DNA of 64,000 nucleotides, taken from positions 3,224,001 through 3,288,000 of the forward strand of contig NZ_CP034145.1 in the NCBI RefSeq assembly GCF_003856835.1, written 5' to 3'. Both the position numbers and the translations under genes were made by a program. Under the pieces are notes generated by a model that made no database searches, was not told the DNA's origin, and worked only from the letters and a program-made list of their open reading frames with translations. Numbering within the stretch: position 1 is the first letter of the stretch; each line of letters starts with the position of its first letter. This document shows positions 27,270-34,087 of this stretch, piece after piece. The DNA is from Haloplanus aerogenes. GTDB lineage: Archaea; Halobacteriota; Halobacteria; Halobacteriales; Haloferacaceae.

Positions 27270-27497
27270 TTATTCGAATAGATGCTCGTATCGCTCGAAG
27301 TCCTCGGCCCTCGTGAGGGCCCCCGGAGTATGAAACAACTCGTGGTCCCGATCAAGATCATATTCTTCAGCTACCCAGTTCTTGTACTGTTTGAAAGCGT
27401 CAGAATCGCCAAAATGATCTTCGCGTTTGAAGTGGACACCTGCTACGAACTCGAAGGATTCTCCACAGTACAGACAAGGCGCTTCTTTGCGAGCCAT
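27270..27497 (-). CDS. Small putative zinc-finger protein
   Basis: A 75-residue protein starting MARKEAPCLYCGESFEFVAG. Cysteines in CLYC and histidines in HFKREDHF form a C-x2-C...H-x5-H pattern, suggesting one zinc site. An acidic helical tail with QYKNWVAEEYDLDRDHELFH follows. The pattern recalls MucR/Ros-like or phage zinc-finger proteins, but similarity is weak. Codons are more AT-rich than in core genes, consistent with acquired DNA. The GTG one codon upstream could also start it. Confidence 0.55.
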   Translation of the reverse strand: MARKEAPCLYCGESFEFVAGVHFKREDHFGDSDAFKQYKNWVAEEYDLDRDHELFHTPGALTRAEDFERYEHLFE

Positions 27498-27856
27498 CAC
27501 TATTCTGTGCGTGGTAACTGATGTTATAACGACGGGGAATGAAGCACGGCTGCCCGAGTGTCCGATTCACCAGTCTTCTCGGTCGCACTCTTGTCGTATT
27601 ATTTGTGCCACCGACGCTGTCAGTTCGGTAGTCTTCGAATGCCGCAGTAGCAGTCGCTCGTGGTTGTTAGAGAGACGGAGTAGGTCAGTCAACGGAACCA
27701 CACGTGGAGATCACGTGGGCTGAAAGGGGCTGGCTGACCGTGCCGTCTACCTTCCTTTCCCGTCAGCGCCACAAAACACCTCCGGTACGCAGTTCTGGGA
27801 AAGGGCTTCGACTCTGTGCCGGTTCGCGAAGACCGATAAACGCGACCGGCAGACGG
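27498..27856. other. Intergenic stretch, nothing recognised
   Basis: No open frame with haloarchaeal composition and no tRNA or repeat was recognised between the zinc-finger gene and the left repeat of the tRNA-Ala element. If the element were removed, this would be the native sequence downstream of tRNA-Ala. Confidence 0.5.
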
Positions 27857-27915
27857 CGCTACGCGTCGCTTTTGTTTCCCTAGCGACCGAGTGAAATTTT
27901 GGCGGACTCGCCGGG
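27857..27915 (-). repeat. Left direct repeat (attachment-like) of the tRNA-Ala element
   Basis: These 59 bp match 29149-29207 at 54 positions. The copy ends with CGGACTCGCCGGG, equal to the last bases of the tRNA-Ala gene (minus strand), preceded by about 45 bp of the sequence downstream of the tRNA. A direct copy of a tRNA 3' end at a distance is the classic mark of site-specific integration. All five differences are G or C here against A or T in the copy next to the tRNA. Confidence 0.75.
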
Positions 27916-27958
27916 GGTTGACTAATCGGCAGACAACGCCGCATCTCGTTGGGCTCTC

Positions 27959-28072
27959 TCATCGGTCACTAACCTCCCGCACGAGGCGGCGACGAATCTC
28001 CATCTTCTCGCGCTTCGTCCGCTTGTCGTAGTGCTTCTCCAGAATCTTCTCGGTCACGTCCATCCGCGGCAT
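27959..28072 (-). pseudogene. Fragment resembling the C-terminus of a tyrosine integrase
   Basis: A 37-residue frame starting [20 protein letters not shown] and ending [10 protein letters not shown]. The pattern [23 protein letters not shown] closely recalls the extreme C-terminus of haloarchaeal phage-type integrases, next to the catalytic tyrosine helix. It lies 44 bp from the left attachment repeat, where an integrase end is expected. It has a good ribosome-binding sequence (GGAGGTGA) 9 bp before the ATG, so the fragment may be translated. Family assignment is from memory of short motifs. Confidence 0.45.
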
Positions 28073-28081
28073 CTTATTCAC

Positions 28082-28321
28082 TCACCTCCGGTTTGCATAC
28101 GCCGTGAATACGGGGACGGCGCGGCGATTCGGAGTCCGTATGCACGGGGGAGGGAATGTGTGCGGAGCGGACTCGCGTGCGGGCCCGTGTGCGCGAGACC
28201 CGTCACCCTCGCCGACCGAAGGGTACAGGTCGACCGTGCCGACGAACTCGGTGAGGTGCGTCTGTGCGACCGAGTGGATCGCGCGGTCGGCGCGCTCTAT
28301 GATGGCGAAAAAGTCCATCAC
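28082..28321 (-). CDS. Unknown small protein of the tRNA-Ala element
   Basis: A 79-residue frame starting MMDFFAIIERADRAIHSVAQ. The first 38 residues look protein-like (amphipathic helix, then LTEFVGTVDLYPSVGEG); the rest is P/R/A-rich and less convincing. Its TGA lies inside the ribosome-binding sequence of the next ORF, so the two could be coupled. A perfect inverted repeat sits 11 bp before the start codon. I do not recognise a family. Confidence 0.4.
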   Translation of the reverse strand: MMDFFAIIERADRAIHSVAQTHLTEFVGTVDLYPSVGEGDGSRAHGPARESAPHTFPPPCIRTPNRRAVPVFTAYANRR

Positions 28322-28332
28322 GCCTTACCCCC

Positions 28333-28360
28333 TTGCTCACTGTCCGGAACGAGTGAGCAA
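28333..28360 (-). promoter_or_regulatory. Inverted repeat before the 28321 gene
   Basis: TTGCTCAC at 28333-28340 and GTGAGCAA at 28353-28360 are perfect inverted copies, 12 bp apart, just upstream of the start at 28321. An AT-rich minus-strand box (AATAATAAG) is near 28385. The repeat is placed like an operator overlapping the transcription start. Its role is inference. Confidence 0.4.
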
Positions 28361-28445
28361 CAACTGTCGACGACCGCTGTCACTCTTATTATTACGTTGA
28401 CCATATGCAGAACAGTCGGGGTACAAGCCTCTGGAGAAAGATGAC

Positions 28446-28528
28446 CAACGGGGGGAAAGTGCCTCATACCCCATCCCAAACCCCCCGTTGTGTGGACTGA
28501 GTACGGTCGCGCTTTGCTTCCGTACTCA
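28446..28528 (-). terminator. Two hairpins downstream of the SWIM gene
   Basis: CAACGGGGGG at 28446-28455 pairs perfectly with CCCCCCGTTG at 28481-28490. TGAGTACGG at 28498-28506 pairs with CCGTACTCA at 28520-28528. They fill the gap between the SWIM gene and the 28321 gene and could end the transcript of the first two genes. No strong T tract follows on the minus strand. Confidence 0.4.
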
Positions 28529-28554
28529 CTCCCGCTCGTAGAGTGACTGACCGC

Positions 28555-28914
28555 TCATGCCTCACCTTCCTGCCGGTACTGACGCCACAGCATCGCCAGT
28601 TCCTCGTCGGGATCAGCCTCGAGGTCGGCGACGACGATCTCCTGCCGACAGTACGCGAGGAAGACGGTGGCGAGGTGAGCACACCACTCGTGGTGCGCGT
28701 AGCCCTTGCAGTCGCACTCTCCGACGGGCTGGCCGCTCCGCGTCCCGAAGACGACGCGATGCCGGTCACCGTCGCCGACGCGGACCATCCACTCTGCGCG
28801 GGTGAGCGGCTCGACGCGCGTCTCCTCGTCGCGAGCGCGTTGCCAGCTCGTCGCGTCGCTGAAGTCGTCTGGTAACTCGACTTCGGGATAGCCACCGACG
28901 CGCTCGGTACTCAC
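28555..28914 (-). CDS. SWIM zinc-finger protein
   Basis: A 119-residue acidic protein. The SWIM motif CDCKGYAHHEWCAH near residues 68-81 fits CxC(n)CxH, which binds zinc and mediates DNA or protein contacts. In front is a beta-rich segment (RHRVVFGTRSGQPVGE), behind it a helix (LATVFLAYCRQEIVVAD). SWIM proteins are frequent on haloarchaeal plasmids and proviruses. The GTG start at 28914 overlaps the stop of the upstream zinc-ribbon gene (GTGA), indicating coupling. Confidence 0.75.
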   Translation of the reverse strand: MSTERVGGYPEVELPDDFSDATSWQRARDEETRVEPLTRAEWMVRVGDGDRHRVVFGTRSGQPVGECDCKGYAHHEWCAHLATVFLAYCRQEIVVADLEADPDEELAMLWRQYRQEGEA

Positions 28915-29018
28915 CGCCGCTCACCCCCGTTGCAGTCGGGGCAGATACGCCGGGTGAGACCACCGCGCGACGTGGTCGTGACGAGACGCGCACCGCAGGT
29001 CGGACAGTGGCGTCTCAC
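28911..29018 (-). CDS. Small zinc-ribbon protein of the tRNA-Ala element
   Basis: A 35-residue protein with two CPxC knuckles (CPTCG near residue 5 and CPDCNGG near 28) and a basic middle (TSRGGLTRR). The frame is open to a GTG at 29114, which would add 32 residues. But a minus-strand TATA-like box (ACTATATGAG, about 29115-29124) predicts transcription start near 29094, inside that extension, so the GTG at 29018 is preferred. It is coupled to the SWIM gene by a GTGA overlap. Confidence 0.5.
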   Translation of the reverse strand: MRRHCPTCGARLVTTTSRGGLTRRICPDCNGGERR

Positions 29019-29148
29019 GCCGACCACCCCCCGGTTTCCTTCTGGCGATGACCCGACGGCGTCGACGTGCGCCGAACCTCGCGGTGGAATCGTTTTTCGG
29101 GGGTACTCAGACACTCATATAGTCCGAGCGTGATCGACGGAGAGAGAA

Positions 29149-29207
29149 CGCTACGCGTCGCTTTTGTTTCCTTAGCAACCGAGTAAAATTTTGATGGACT
29201 CGCCGGG
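29149..29207 (-). repeat. Right direct repeat, overlapping the tRNA-Ala 3' end
   Basis: The partner of 27857-27915 (54 of 59 identical). Bases 29195-29207 are the 3' end of the tRNA-Ala gene itself; the rest is its downstream flank. The repeat pair defines the boundaries of the 1.3 kb relict element. Confidence 0.75.
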
Positions 29208-29266
29208 ATTTGAACCCGGGGCCTCTTCCTTGCGAAGGAAGCGATCTGCCACTGATCTACGAGCCC
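29195..29266 (-). tRNA. tRNA-Ala (anticodon CGC)
   Basis: The 72-nt minus-strand sequence folds into a full cloverleaf. The acceptor stem GGGCTCG/CGAGTCC includes the G3:U70 wobble pair that identifies tRNA-Ala. The anticodon stem CTTCC/GGAAG encloses loop TTCGCAA, giving anticodon CGC (codon GCG). The T arm is CCGGG-TTCAAAT-CCCGG and the discriminator base is A. CCA is not encoded. Its 3' end is the attachment site of the neighbouring relict element. Confidence 0.97.
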
Positions 29267-29341
29267 GCAGTTTGGTCCAGCCGTCGAGCGTACTTGTAAG
29301 CTTCTGTTTCCGCGTGAAAACGCCTTAGCGCGGGGCGCCGA

Positions 29342-29650
29342 TCAGTCCTCGAGGACGATCTCGATGCTGACGTCGTTCGGCACCTGGATGCGCATGAGCT
29401 GACGGAGTGCGCGTTCGTCCGCGTCGATGTCGATCAGCCGCTTGTGGACGCGCATCTCCCAGTGTTCCCAGGTCGCGGTCCCCTCGCCGTCGGGGGACTT
29501 GCGGGCCGGGACTTCCAGCGTCTTCGTCGGCAGCGGGATCGGCCCGCTGAGGTTGACGCCCGTCTTGTTCGCGATCTCGCGGACTTCGTCGCAGATGCCG
29601 TCGAGGTCCTCGGGGCTCGTGCCCGCCAGGCGAACGCGTGCCTGCTGCAT
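29342..29650 (-). CDS. rps10: 30S ribosomal protein S10 (uS10)
   Basis: A 102-residue protein. [40 protein letters not shown] and [19 protein letters not shown] are the conserved archaeal S10 blocks. It binds the head of the 30S subunit near the decoding region. The gene starts directly after the EF-1A stop with no gap, so it is certainly co-transcribed, the conserved archaeal tuf-rps10 pair. Confidence 0.97.
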   Translation of the reverse strand: MQQARVRLAGTSPEDLDGICDEVREIANKTGVNLSGPIPLPTKTLEVPARKSPDGEGTATWEHWEMRVHKRLIDIDADERALRQLMRIQVPNDVSIEIVLED

Positions 29651-30916
29651 CTATCGCTCGTTGACCGAGAGCACTTTGCCGGCCGCGATGGTCTGACCCA
29701 TGTCGCGGATGGCGAAGCTACCGAGCTCCGGAATCTCGGACGATGGCTCGATGCTGAGGGGCTTCTGCGGGCGAACGGTCACGACCGCAGCGTCGCCGGA
29801 CTTGATGAAGTCCGGGTTCTCCTCGGCGACCTCGCCACTGGCGGGGTCGAGCTTCTGGTCGATGGACTCGATGGTACACGCGACCTGCGCCGTGTGGGCG
29901 TGGAAGACCGGCGTGTAGCCAGCGGTGATGACCGACGGGTGCTGCATCACGACGATCTGCGCCTGGAACGTCTCGGCGACGGACGGCGGGTCGTCGGCCG
30001 GGCCACAGACGTCACCGCGGCGGATGTCGTCCTTGCCGATGCCGCGGACGTTGAACCCGACGTTGTCGCCGGGGCCGGCCTCGGGCACCTCTTCGTGGTG
30101 CATCTCGATGGTCTTGACCTCGCCACCGACGTCCGAGGGCTGGAAGCTCACGTTGTCGCCGACGTTCATGATACCCGTCTCGACACGGCCGACCGGGACC
30201 GTCCCGATACCGGAGATGGTGTAGACGTCCTGAATCGGCAGGCGGAGCGGCGCGTCCGTCGGCGGCTCCGTCTCCGGCAGGTTGTTCAGGGCCTCGAGCA
30301 GGGTCGGGCCGTCGAACCAGTCCATGTTGCCGGACTTCTCGGCGACGTTGTCGCCCTCGAAGGCCGAAATCGGGATGAAGGACGCGTCCTCCGTGCCGAA
30401 GCGGACCTGCTTGAGGAGCTGCTTGACCTCTTCGCAGACCTCGTTGAAGGTGTCCTCGGAGTAGTCGACGATGTCCATCTTGTTCACGCCGATGATCAGT
30501 TCGTTGATCCCGAGCGTGCGGGCCAGGAAGACGTGCTCGCGGGTCTGGGGCGCGACGCCGTCGTCGGCCGCGACGACGAGCACCGCGTTGTCGGCCTGCG
30601 AGGCACCCGTGATCATGTTCTTCACGAAGTCACGGTGACCCGGACAGTCGACGATGGTGAAGAAGTACTTGTCGGTGTCGAACTCCTGGTGGGCGATGTC
30701 GATGGTGACACCACGCTCTCGCTCCTCGGCGAGGTTGTCCATGACGTAGGCGAACTCGAAGCCGCCCTTGCCCTTCTCCTCGGCTTCCTCGCGGTACTGC
30801 TCAATTACGTGCTCGGGGACCGACCCTGTCTCGAACAGGAGTCGGCCGACGAGCGTGCTCTTGCCGTGGTCGACGTGGCCGATAATGGCCAGATTCTGGT
30901 GCGGTTTGTCACTCAT
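29651..30916 (-). CDS. tuf: Translation elongation factor EF-1A
   Basis: A 421-residue GTPase that delivers aminoacyl-tRNA to the ribosome. G motifs: GHVDHGKST near residue 13, GVTID near 69, DCPGHRDF near 89, NKMD near 151. Domains 2 and 3 are complete, with the aa-tRNA binding segment [20 protein letters not shown]. The N-terminus [18 protein letters not shown] is standard. An AT-rich minus-strand box near 30970 (GGTTTTAGG) could drive the gene with a short leader that contains GCGC/GCGC. Confidence 0.98.
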   Translation of the reverse strand: MSDKPHQNLAIIGHVDHGKSTLVGRLLFETGSVPEHVIEQYREEAEEKGKGGFEFAYVMDNLAEERERGVTIDIAHQEFDTDKYFFTIVDCPGHRDFVKNMITGASQADNAVLVVAADDGVAPQTREHVFLARTLGINELIIGVNKMDIVDYSEDTFNEVCEEVKQLLKQVRFGTEDASFIPISAFEGDNVAEKSGNMDWFDGPTLLEALNNLPETEPPTDAPLRLPIQDVYTISGIGTVPVGRVETGIMNVGDNVSFQPSDVGGEVKTIEMHHEEVPEAGPGDNVGFNVRGIGKDDIRRGDVCGPADDPPSVAETFQAQIVVMQHPSVITAGYTPVFHAHTAQVACTIESIDQKLDPASGEVAEENPDFIKSGDAAVVTVRPQKPLSIEPSSEIPELGSFAIRDMGQTIAAGKVLSVNER

Positions 30917-31092
30917 GGTGGAATCACGCGCTAAGGCGCTTGGTGACGACTATTTGCCCCGAATCACCTAAAACCATTTCGATACACGTTACAGAAGTCC
31001 TCGCCGCCGTCTTGCGGTTTGTCATGCCATACCGCACGACTGCGCGGAGACGGTGGTAGGGAGCGTCGATCGTCGAAACGGCCGTGGAGGCC

Positions 31093-32046
31093 CTACTCCA
31101 GCCGGCCCACGTCCGAGAGAATCGCCGTCGCCGTCTCCGGGCCGCCCGCACCGCGGCCGCTCAGGTGTAGCTGGCCCGCGTTGACCGTGTCGAACTGGAC
31201 GATGTTGCGCGTCCCCGTGACCGCCAGCGCATCGTGCTGGGGGACGAGTCGCGGTCCCACGCGGACGCCGTCGGCCGTCGCCTCGCCGATCAGGCGAACG
31301 GTCCGCCCGTCCTCCGCGGCTAGATCGAGCGCGCTCGCCGGAATCGACTTGATCCCCTCGACCGTCGCGTCGTCGAGGCTGTACACCTGATCGCCCTGAC
31401 TCAGCACGTTCGCCAGGATGACGAACTTCAGCGCCGCGTCCGTCCCCTCCACGTCGAAGGCGGGGTCGGCCTCCGCGACGCCGAGGTCCTGTGCCTCCGC
31501 GAGGACGTGTTCGTACCCCAGCCCTTCGGCGGCCATCCGCGAGAGGATGAAGTTGGCCGTCCCGTTGAGGACGCCGCGCGCCGCCGTGATCTGTCCGGGG
31601 CCGAAGTCCGCGATGGTCGAGAGGATGGGGATGGCGCCGCCGACGGCCGCCTCGAACTGCACCGTCCCGGCGCTCTCGGCTTCGAGCGCCCGCAGGTCGG
31701 CGTAGCGTTCGGCGACGGGACCCTTGTTCGCCAGCACGACGTGCCGGTCGCGTTCCAGCGCCGCCTGGACGTGCGAGAAGCCGGGTTCGGCGTCGCCGAG
31801 CGTCGTCGGCGTCGCTTCGACCAGTACGTCGTAGTCGGCTGCGAGCGCGTCCTCGGGGGCACCGTCCCCGACCACACCCTCGCGCTCCTTGCGGTCGAAC
31901 ACGGCCTCGGCGTCGAGGCCGCTGGCGTCGACCGCCGACGACCGGGAGTCGGCCACCGCCGTCACGACGTGGCCGTACTCCGGCGCGAGTTCGACGACGG
32001 AGCGGCCGACCGCACCGACACCGACGACGGCGAGACGGAGGCTCAT
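31093..32046 (-). CDS. hom: Homoserine dehydrogenase
   Basis: A 317-residue NAD(P)-dependent enzyme that reduces aspartate semialdehyde to homoserine, the branch towards threonine and methionine. The Rossmann motif VVGVGAVGRSVVEL is at residues 7-20. GGAIPILSTIADFGPG near 152 and the catalytic region GLGYEHVLAEAQDLGVAEAD near 189 are typical. There is no ACT domain in this protein; one is encoded by the overlapping upstream gene. Start and stop overlap (ATGA) imply coupled translation. Confidence 0.95.
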   Translation of the reverse strand: MSLRLAVVGVGAVGRSVVELAPEYGHVVTAVADSRSSAVDASGLDAEAVFDRKEREGVVGDGAPEDALAADYDVLVEATPTTLGDAEPGFSHVQAALERDRHVVLANKGPVAERYADLRALEAESAGTVQFEAAVGGAIPILSTIADFGPGQITAARGVLNGTANFILSRMAAEGLGYEHVLAEAQDLGVAEADPAFDVEGTDAALKFVILANVLSQGDQVYSLDDATVEGIKSIPASALDLAAEDGRTVRLIGEATADGVRVGPRLVPQHDALAVTGTRNIVQFDTVNAGQLHLSGRGAGGPETATAILSDVGRLE

Positions 32047-32618
32047 TCGCCCACCTCCACGAGCGGTTCGATCACGTCCAACTCCTTCTCGTCGGCAATC
32101 TCGCGGACGTGCGCGAACACCTCGTCCATCCGTCCGGTCCGGGTCGCCAGCCGGAGGCGCGCGCTCGACGCGCTTCCCCGTCCTTCGGGCGCCGAGAGCG
32201 AGAGATCCGCGAGCGTCGCGTCCGTACTCGACTCGATGCGCCGCAAGGTGTCGGAGAGGTCGGTGTCCACGATGTCACCGACGAGCAGGAGCGTCAACTG
32301 CTCGCCGTACCGCTCCGCGCCGGCCTGGATGACGTTGACGCCCTCCTCGCGGAGCGCTTCGACGATGGTCTCGAACCGATCCGGCGGACACTCCACGTCA
32401 ACCTCGACAGGGATGTGGCCACGCGGCGTGAGGTTCCCGCGTTCGTGGAATATCGAGAGCAAGTTGCCGCCGTTCTCCGCGATAGGGCGGAGTGCCGACA
32501 GCAGTTCGCCCGGTTTGTCGACGAGTTCCAGCCGGATAGTGTGCGTCTGTGGACGCTCGCCACCGTCGGTTTCGGGGTCGGCGGCGGCATCCTCGGTGGT
32601 GACTGCCTCGTCGCTCAT
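32043..32618 (-). CDS. ACT-domain amino acid-binding protein
   Basis: A 191-residue acidic protein with an ACT-type regulatory domain at about residues 27-100 (TIRLELVDKPGELLSALRPI, NLLSIFHERGNLTPRGHIPV). A second, diverged ACT-like half (LTLLLVGDIVDTDLSDTLRR) follows. ACT domains bind amino acids to regulate enzymes. Directly upstream of and coupled to hom, it very likely serves as the regulatory subunit sensing threonine or methionine. The ATG at 32618 directly follows the stop of a candidate leader ORF. Confidence 0.88.
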   Translation of the reverse strand: MSDEAVTTEDAAADPETDGGERPQTHTIRLELVDKPGELLSALRPIAENGGNLLSIFHERGNLTPRGHIPVEVDVECPPDRFETIVEALREEGVNVIQAGAERYGEQLTLLLVGDIVDTDLSDTLRRIESSTDATLADLSLSAPEGRGSASSARLRLATRTGRMDEVFAHVREIADEKELDVIEPLVEVGE

Positions 32619-32738
32619 TCAGGCAGTCACCCCCGCGGCACGACCCGTCGACGCAATAATTGTAATCGGCGACGGGGAGGGGCCGCGGGGTAGCTCCGTG
32701 CCGACACGTCGACTGCCGGTAGTCATGCCGCTGGGCAT
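32619..32738 (-). CDS. Candidate leader peptide of the ACT-hom operon
   Basis: A 39-residue frame. It begins MPSGMTTGSRRVGTE, contains a Thr/Ile-rich stretch PITIIASTG and ends AAGVTA; its TGA directly precedes the ACT gene ATG. A TATA-like box on the minus strand (CTTATAC, about 32760-32768) predicts transcription start at about 32738, exactly this ATG, so it would be leaderless. Threonine and isoleucine are end products downstream of homoserine, as in bacterial thr leader peptides. The peptide may regulate the operon by reinitiation or attenuation. Not proven. Confidence 0.4.
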   Translation of the reverse strand: MPSGMTTGSRRVGTELPRGPSPSPITIIASTGRAAGVTA

Positions 32739-32757
32739 GGTACACACTGTGCCGGTC

Positions 32758-32770
32758 GGGTATAAGATTG
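32758..32770 (-). promoter_or_regulatory. Promoter of the ACT-hom operon
   Basis: The minus-strand sequence ATCTTATACCC is a good archaeal TATA box about 26 bp before the ATG at 32738. Between this box and the ACT gene lies only the 39-codon open frame. Confidence 0.5.
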
Positions 32771-32788
32771 CATCGGTCGCGGACTGTC

Positions 32789-33970
32789 TTACGTCGCCGC
32801 GGCGGGAGACGGGTCGCCGGCCGCCTCGACCGGCGACTCGGCCCGGTCGTGTGCGAGACGGACGACCGTCCGCTCGCCGTCGGTGTCGAACGTCAACTCA
32901 CCGTTCGCGGCCTCCGCGACGGACCGCGCGACCCAGAGCCCCAGCCCGCTGCCGTGTTTGAGTTGCGTGATCTCCGTGTCGCCCGAGAGGATGGCCCGCT
33001 CGTCGTCCGGAATACCCGGCCCGTCGTCCTCGACGCGAACGTCGACCGTCCCGTCGTGGGTGGTGGCAGTAACCCGGATATCGGAGCCACCGTGTTCGAC
33101 CGCGTTCTCGACCAGTTCGGCCAGGGCAGTCTCGATTCGGTCGTCCGCCCAGATCCACAGGTTCGTCGGCACGTCGACGGTGATATCTACGTCCGCCTCG
33201 TCGGCGACCACCTCGCGCACCTCGTCGACGGCGTCGGTGGCGACGTCGTGGACGTTCAGCCGCGCGTTCGGCGTCGACCGCCGGTCCAGCGCTTCGACCA
33301 TCGTCTTGGTCTTTTCCGCGAGGCCGCCGACCGTCCGGGAGCGCTGGTGGAGGGCGTCGGCCGTCTCGGCGAGCGATCCGTCGAGTTCGTCCACCAGCCG
33401 TTCGGACTGCCCGATCAACACCGTGGCGTCGTTTCGCAGGTTGTGACGCAGGACGCGACTGAGAACGGCGAACTTCTCGCGCTCGCGGGCCAGTTGCTCC
33501 GCGCGCACCCGCCGGGCGTCGTGGACACCGATGATGACGTGCGCGGCCGCGCTGATCGCGAGGACGTTCCCCGCCGCGAGCGCGTCGGCCGTCGTCACCG
33601 TCCCGAGTGCGCCACGGTAGGCGCCGTGGCCGAGGATGACACCTCCGAGGACGACGAGTCCGAGGAAGTTCCAGACGGCGATCCGCACCGCGTTCGGCGT
33701 CGAGAAACCGCTTCGATACAGGAGTGCGCCAGCGACGATCAGACCGAGACAGACGACGACACCCAGCGCCCCCAGTCCCAGCCCGACTGCCGGCTGCCCC
33801 GAGGCGAGATACGGGGTGAGGTTGGGAAGAAAGAGGGCGACACCGGTCAAACTGACCGCCGTACAGGCGCCGAAGCGGGCGAGTCGTTCCCGACGACGTC
33901 TGCCGCCGTCGGGACCCGCCTCGAACAGCCGAACGAGCGTGCGGTCGATCTGAGTGAGGAGGCCAGCCAT
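32789..33970 (-). CDS. Membrane-bound sensor histidine kinase
   Basis: A 393-residue kinase. Residues 30-145 hold about four transmembrane helices as the sensor part. The phosphoacceptor H-box VLRHNLRND is near residue 178, the N-box ELVENAVEHG near 286, G1 DDGPGIP near 322 and G2 GSGLGLWVA near 342, so the catalytic core is complete. The HNLRND H-box is typical of haloarchaeal kinases. No response regulator is adjacent, so the partner is unknown. The ligand cannot be read from the short membrane domain. Confidence 0.88.
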   Translation of the reverse strand: MAGLLTQIDRTLVRLFEAGPDGGRRRRERLARFGACTAVSLTGVALFLPNLTPYLASGQPAVGLGLGALGVVVCLGLIVAGALLYRSGFSTPNAVRIAVWNFLGLVVLGGVILGHGAYRGALGTVTTADALAAGNVLAISAAAHVIIGVHDARRVRAEQLAREREKFAVLSRVLRHNLRNDATVLIGQSERLVDELDGSLAETADALHQRSRTVGGLAEKTKTMVEALDRRSTPNARLNVHDVATDAVDEVREVVADEADVDITVDVPTNLWIWADDRIETALAELVENAVEHGGSDIRVTATTHDGTVDVRVEDDGPGIPDDERAILSGDTEITQLKHGSGLGLWVARSVAEAANGELTFDTDGERTVVRLAHDRAESPVEAAGDPSPAAAT

Positions 33971-34087
33971 TACCGCAGGCTTACGGAACGGCGGTGATGA
34001 AACTGTCCGTCGGATTATCGAAACTGAGAGAAGAGGGGACCGACTCGAAGCGACGCCGGCGGACGGGGAGTCCTTACGAGCCGCCCG

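Larger units (their letters stand above)
27857..29207 (-). mobile_element. Relict integrated element at tRNA-Ala, about 1.3 kb
   Basis: The segment between the two 59-bp repeats is 1292 bp from repeat start to repeat start. All four candidate genes run on the minus strand, away from the tRNA: a zinc ribbon, a SWIM zinc-finger protein, an unknown ORF and a short ORF like the tail of a tyrosine integrase. No full integrase or replication gene remains, so it is probably defective. It may be what is left of a larger integrative plasmid or provirus. Confidence 0.6.
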
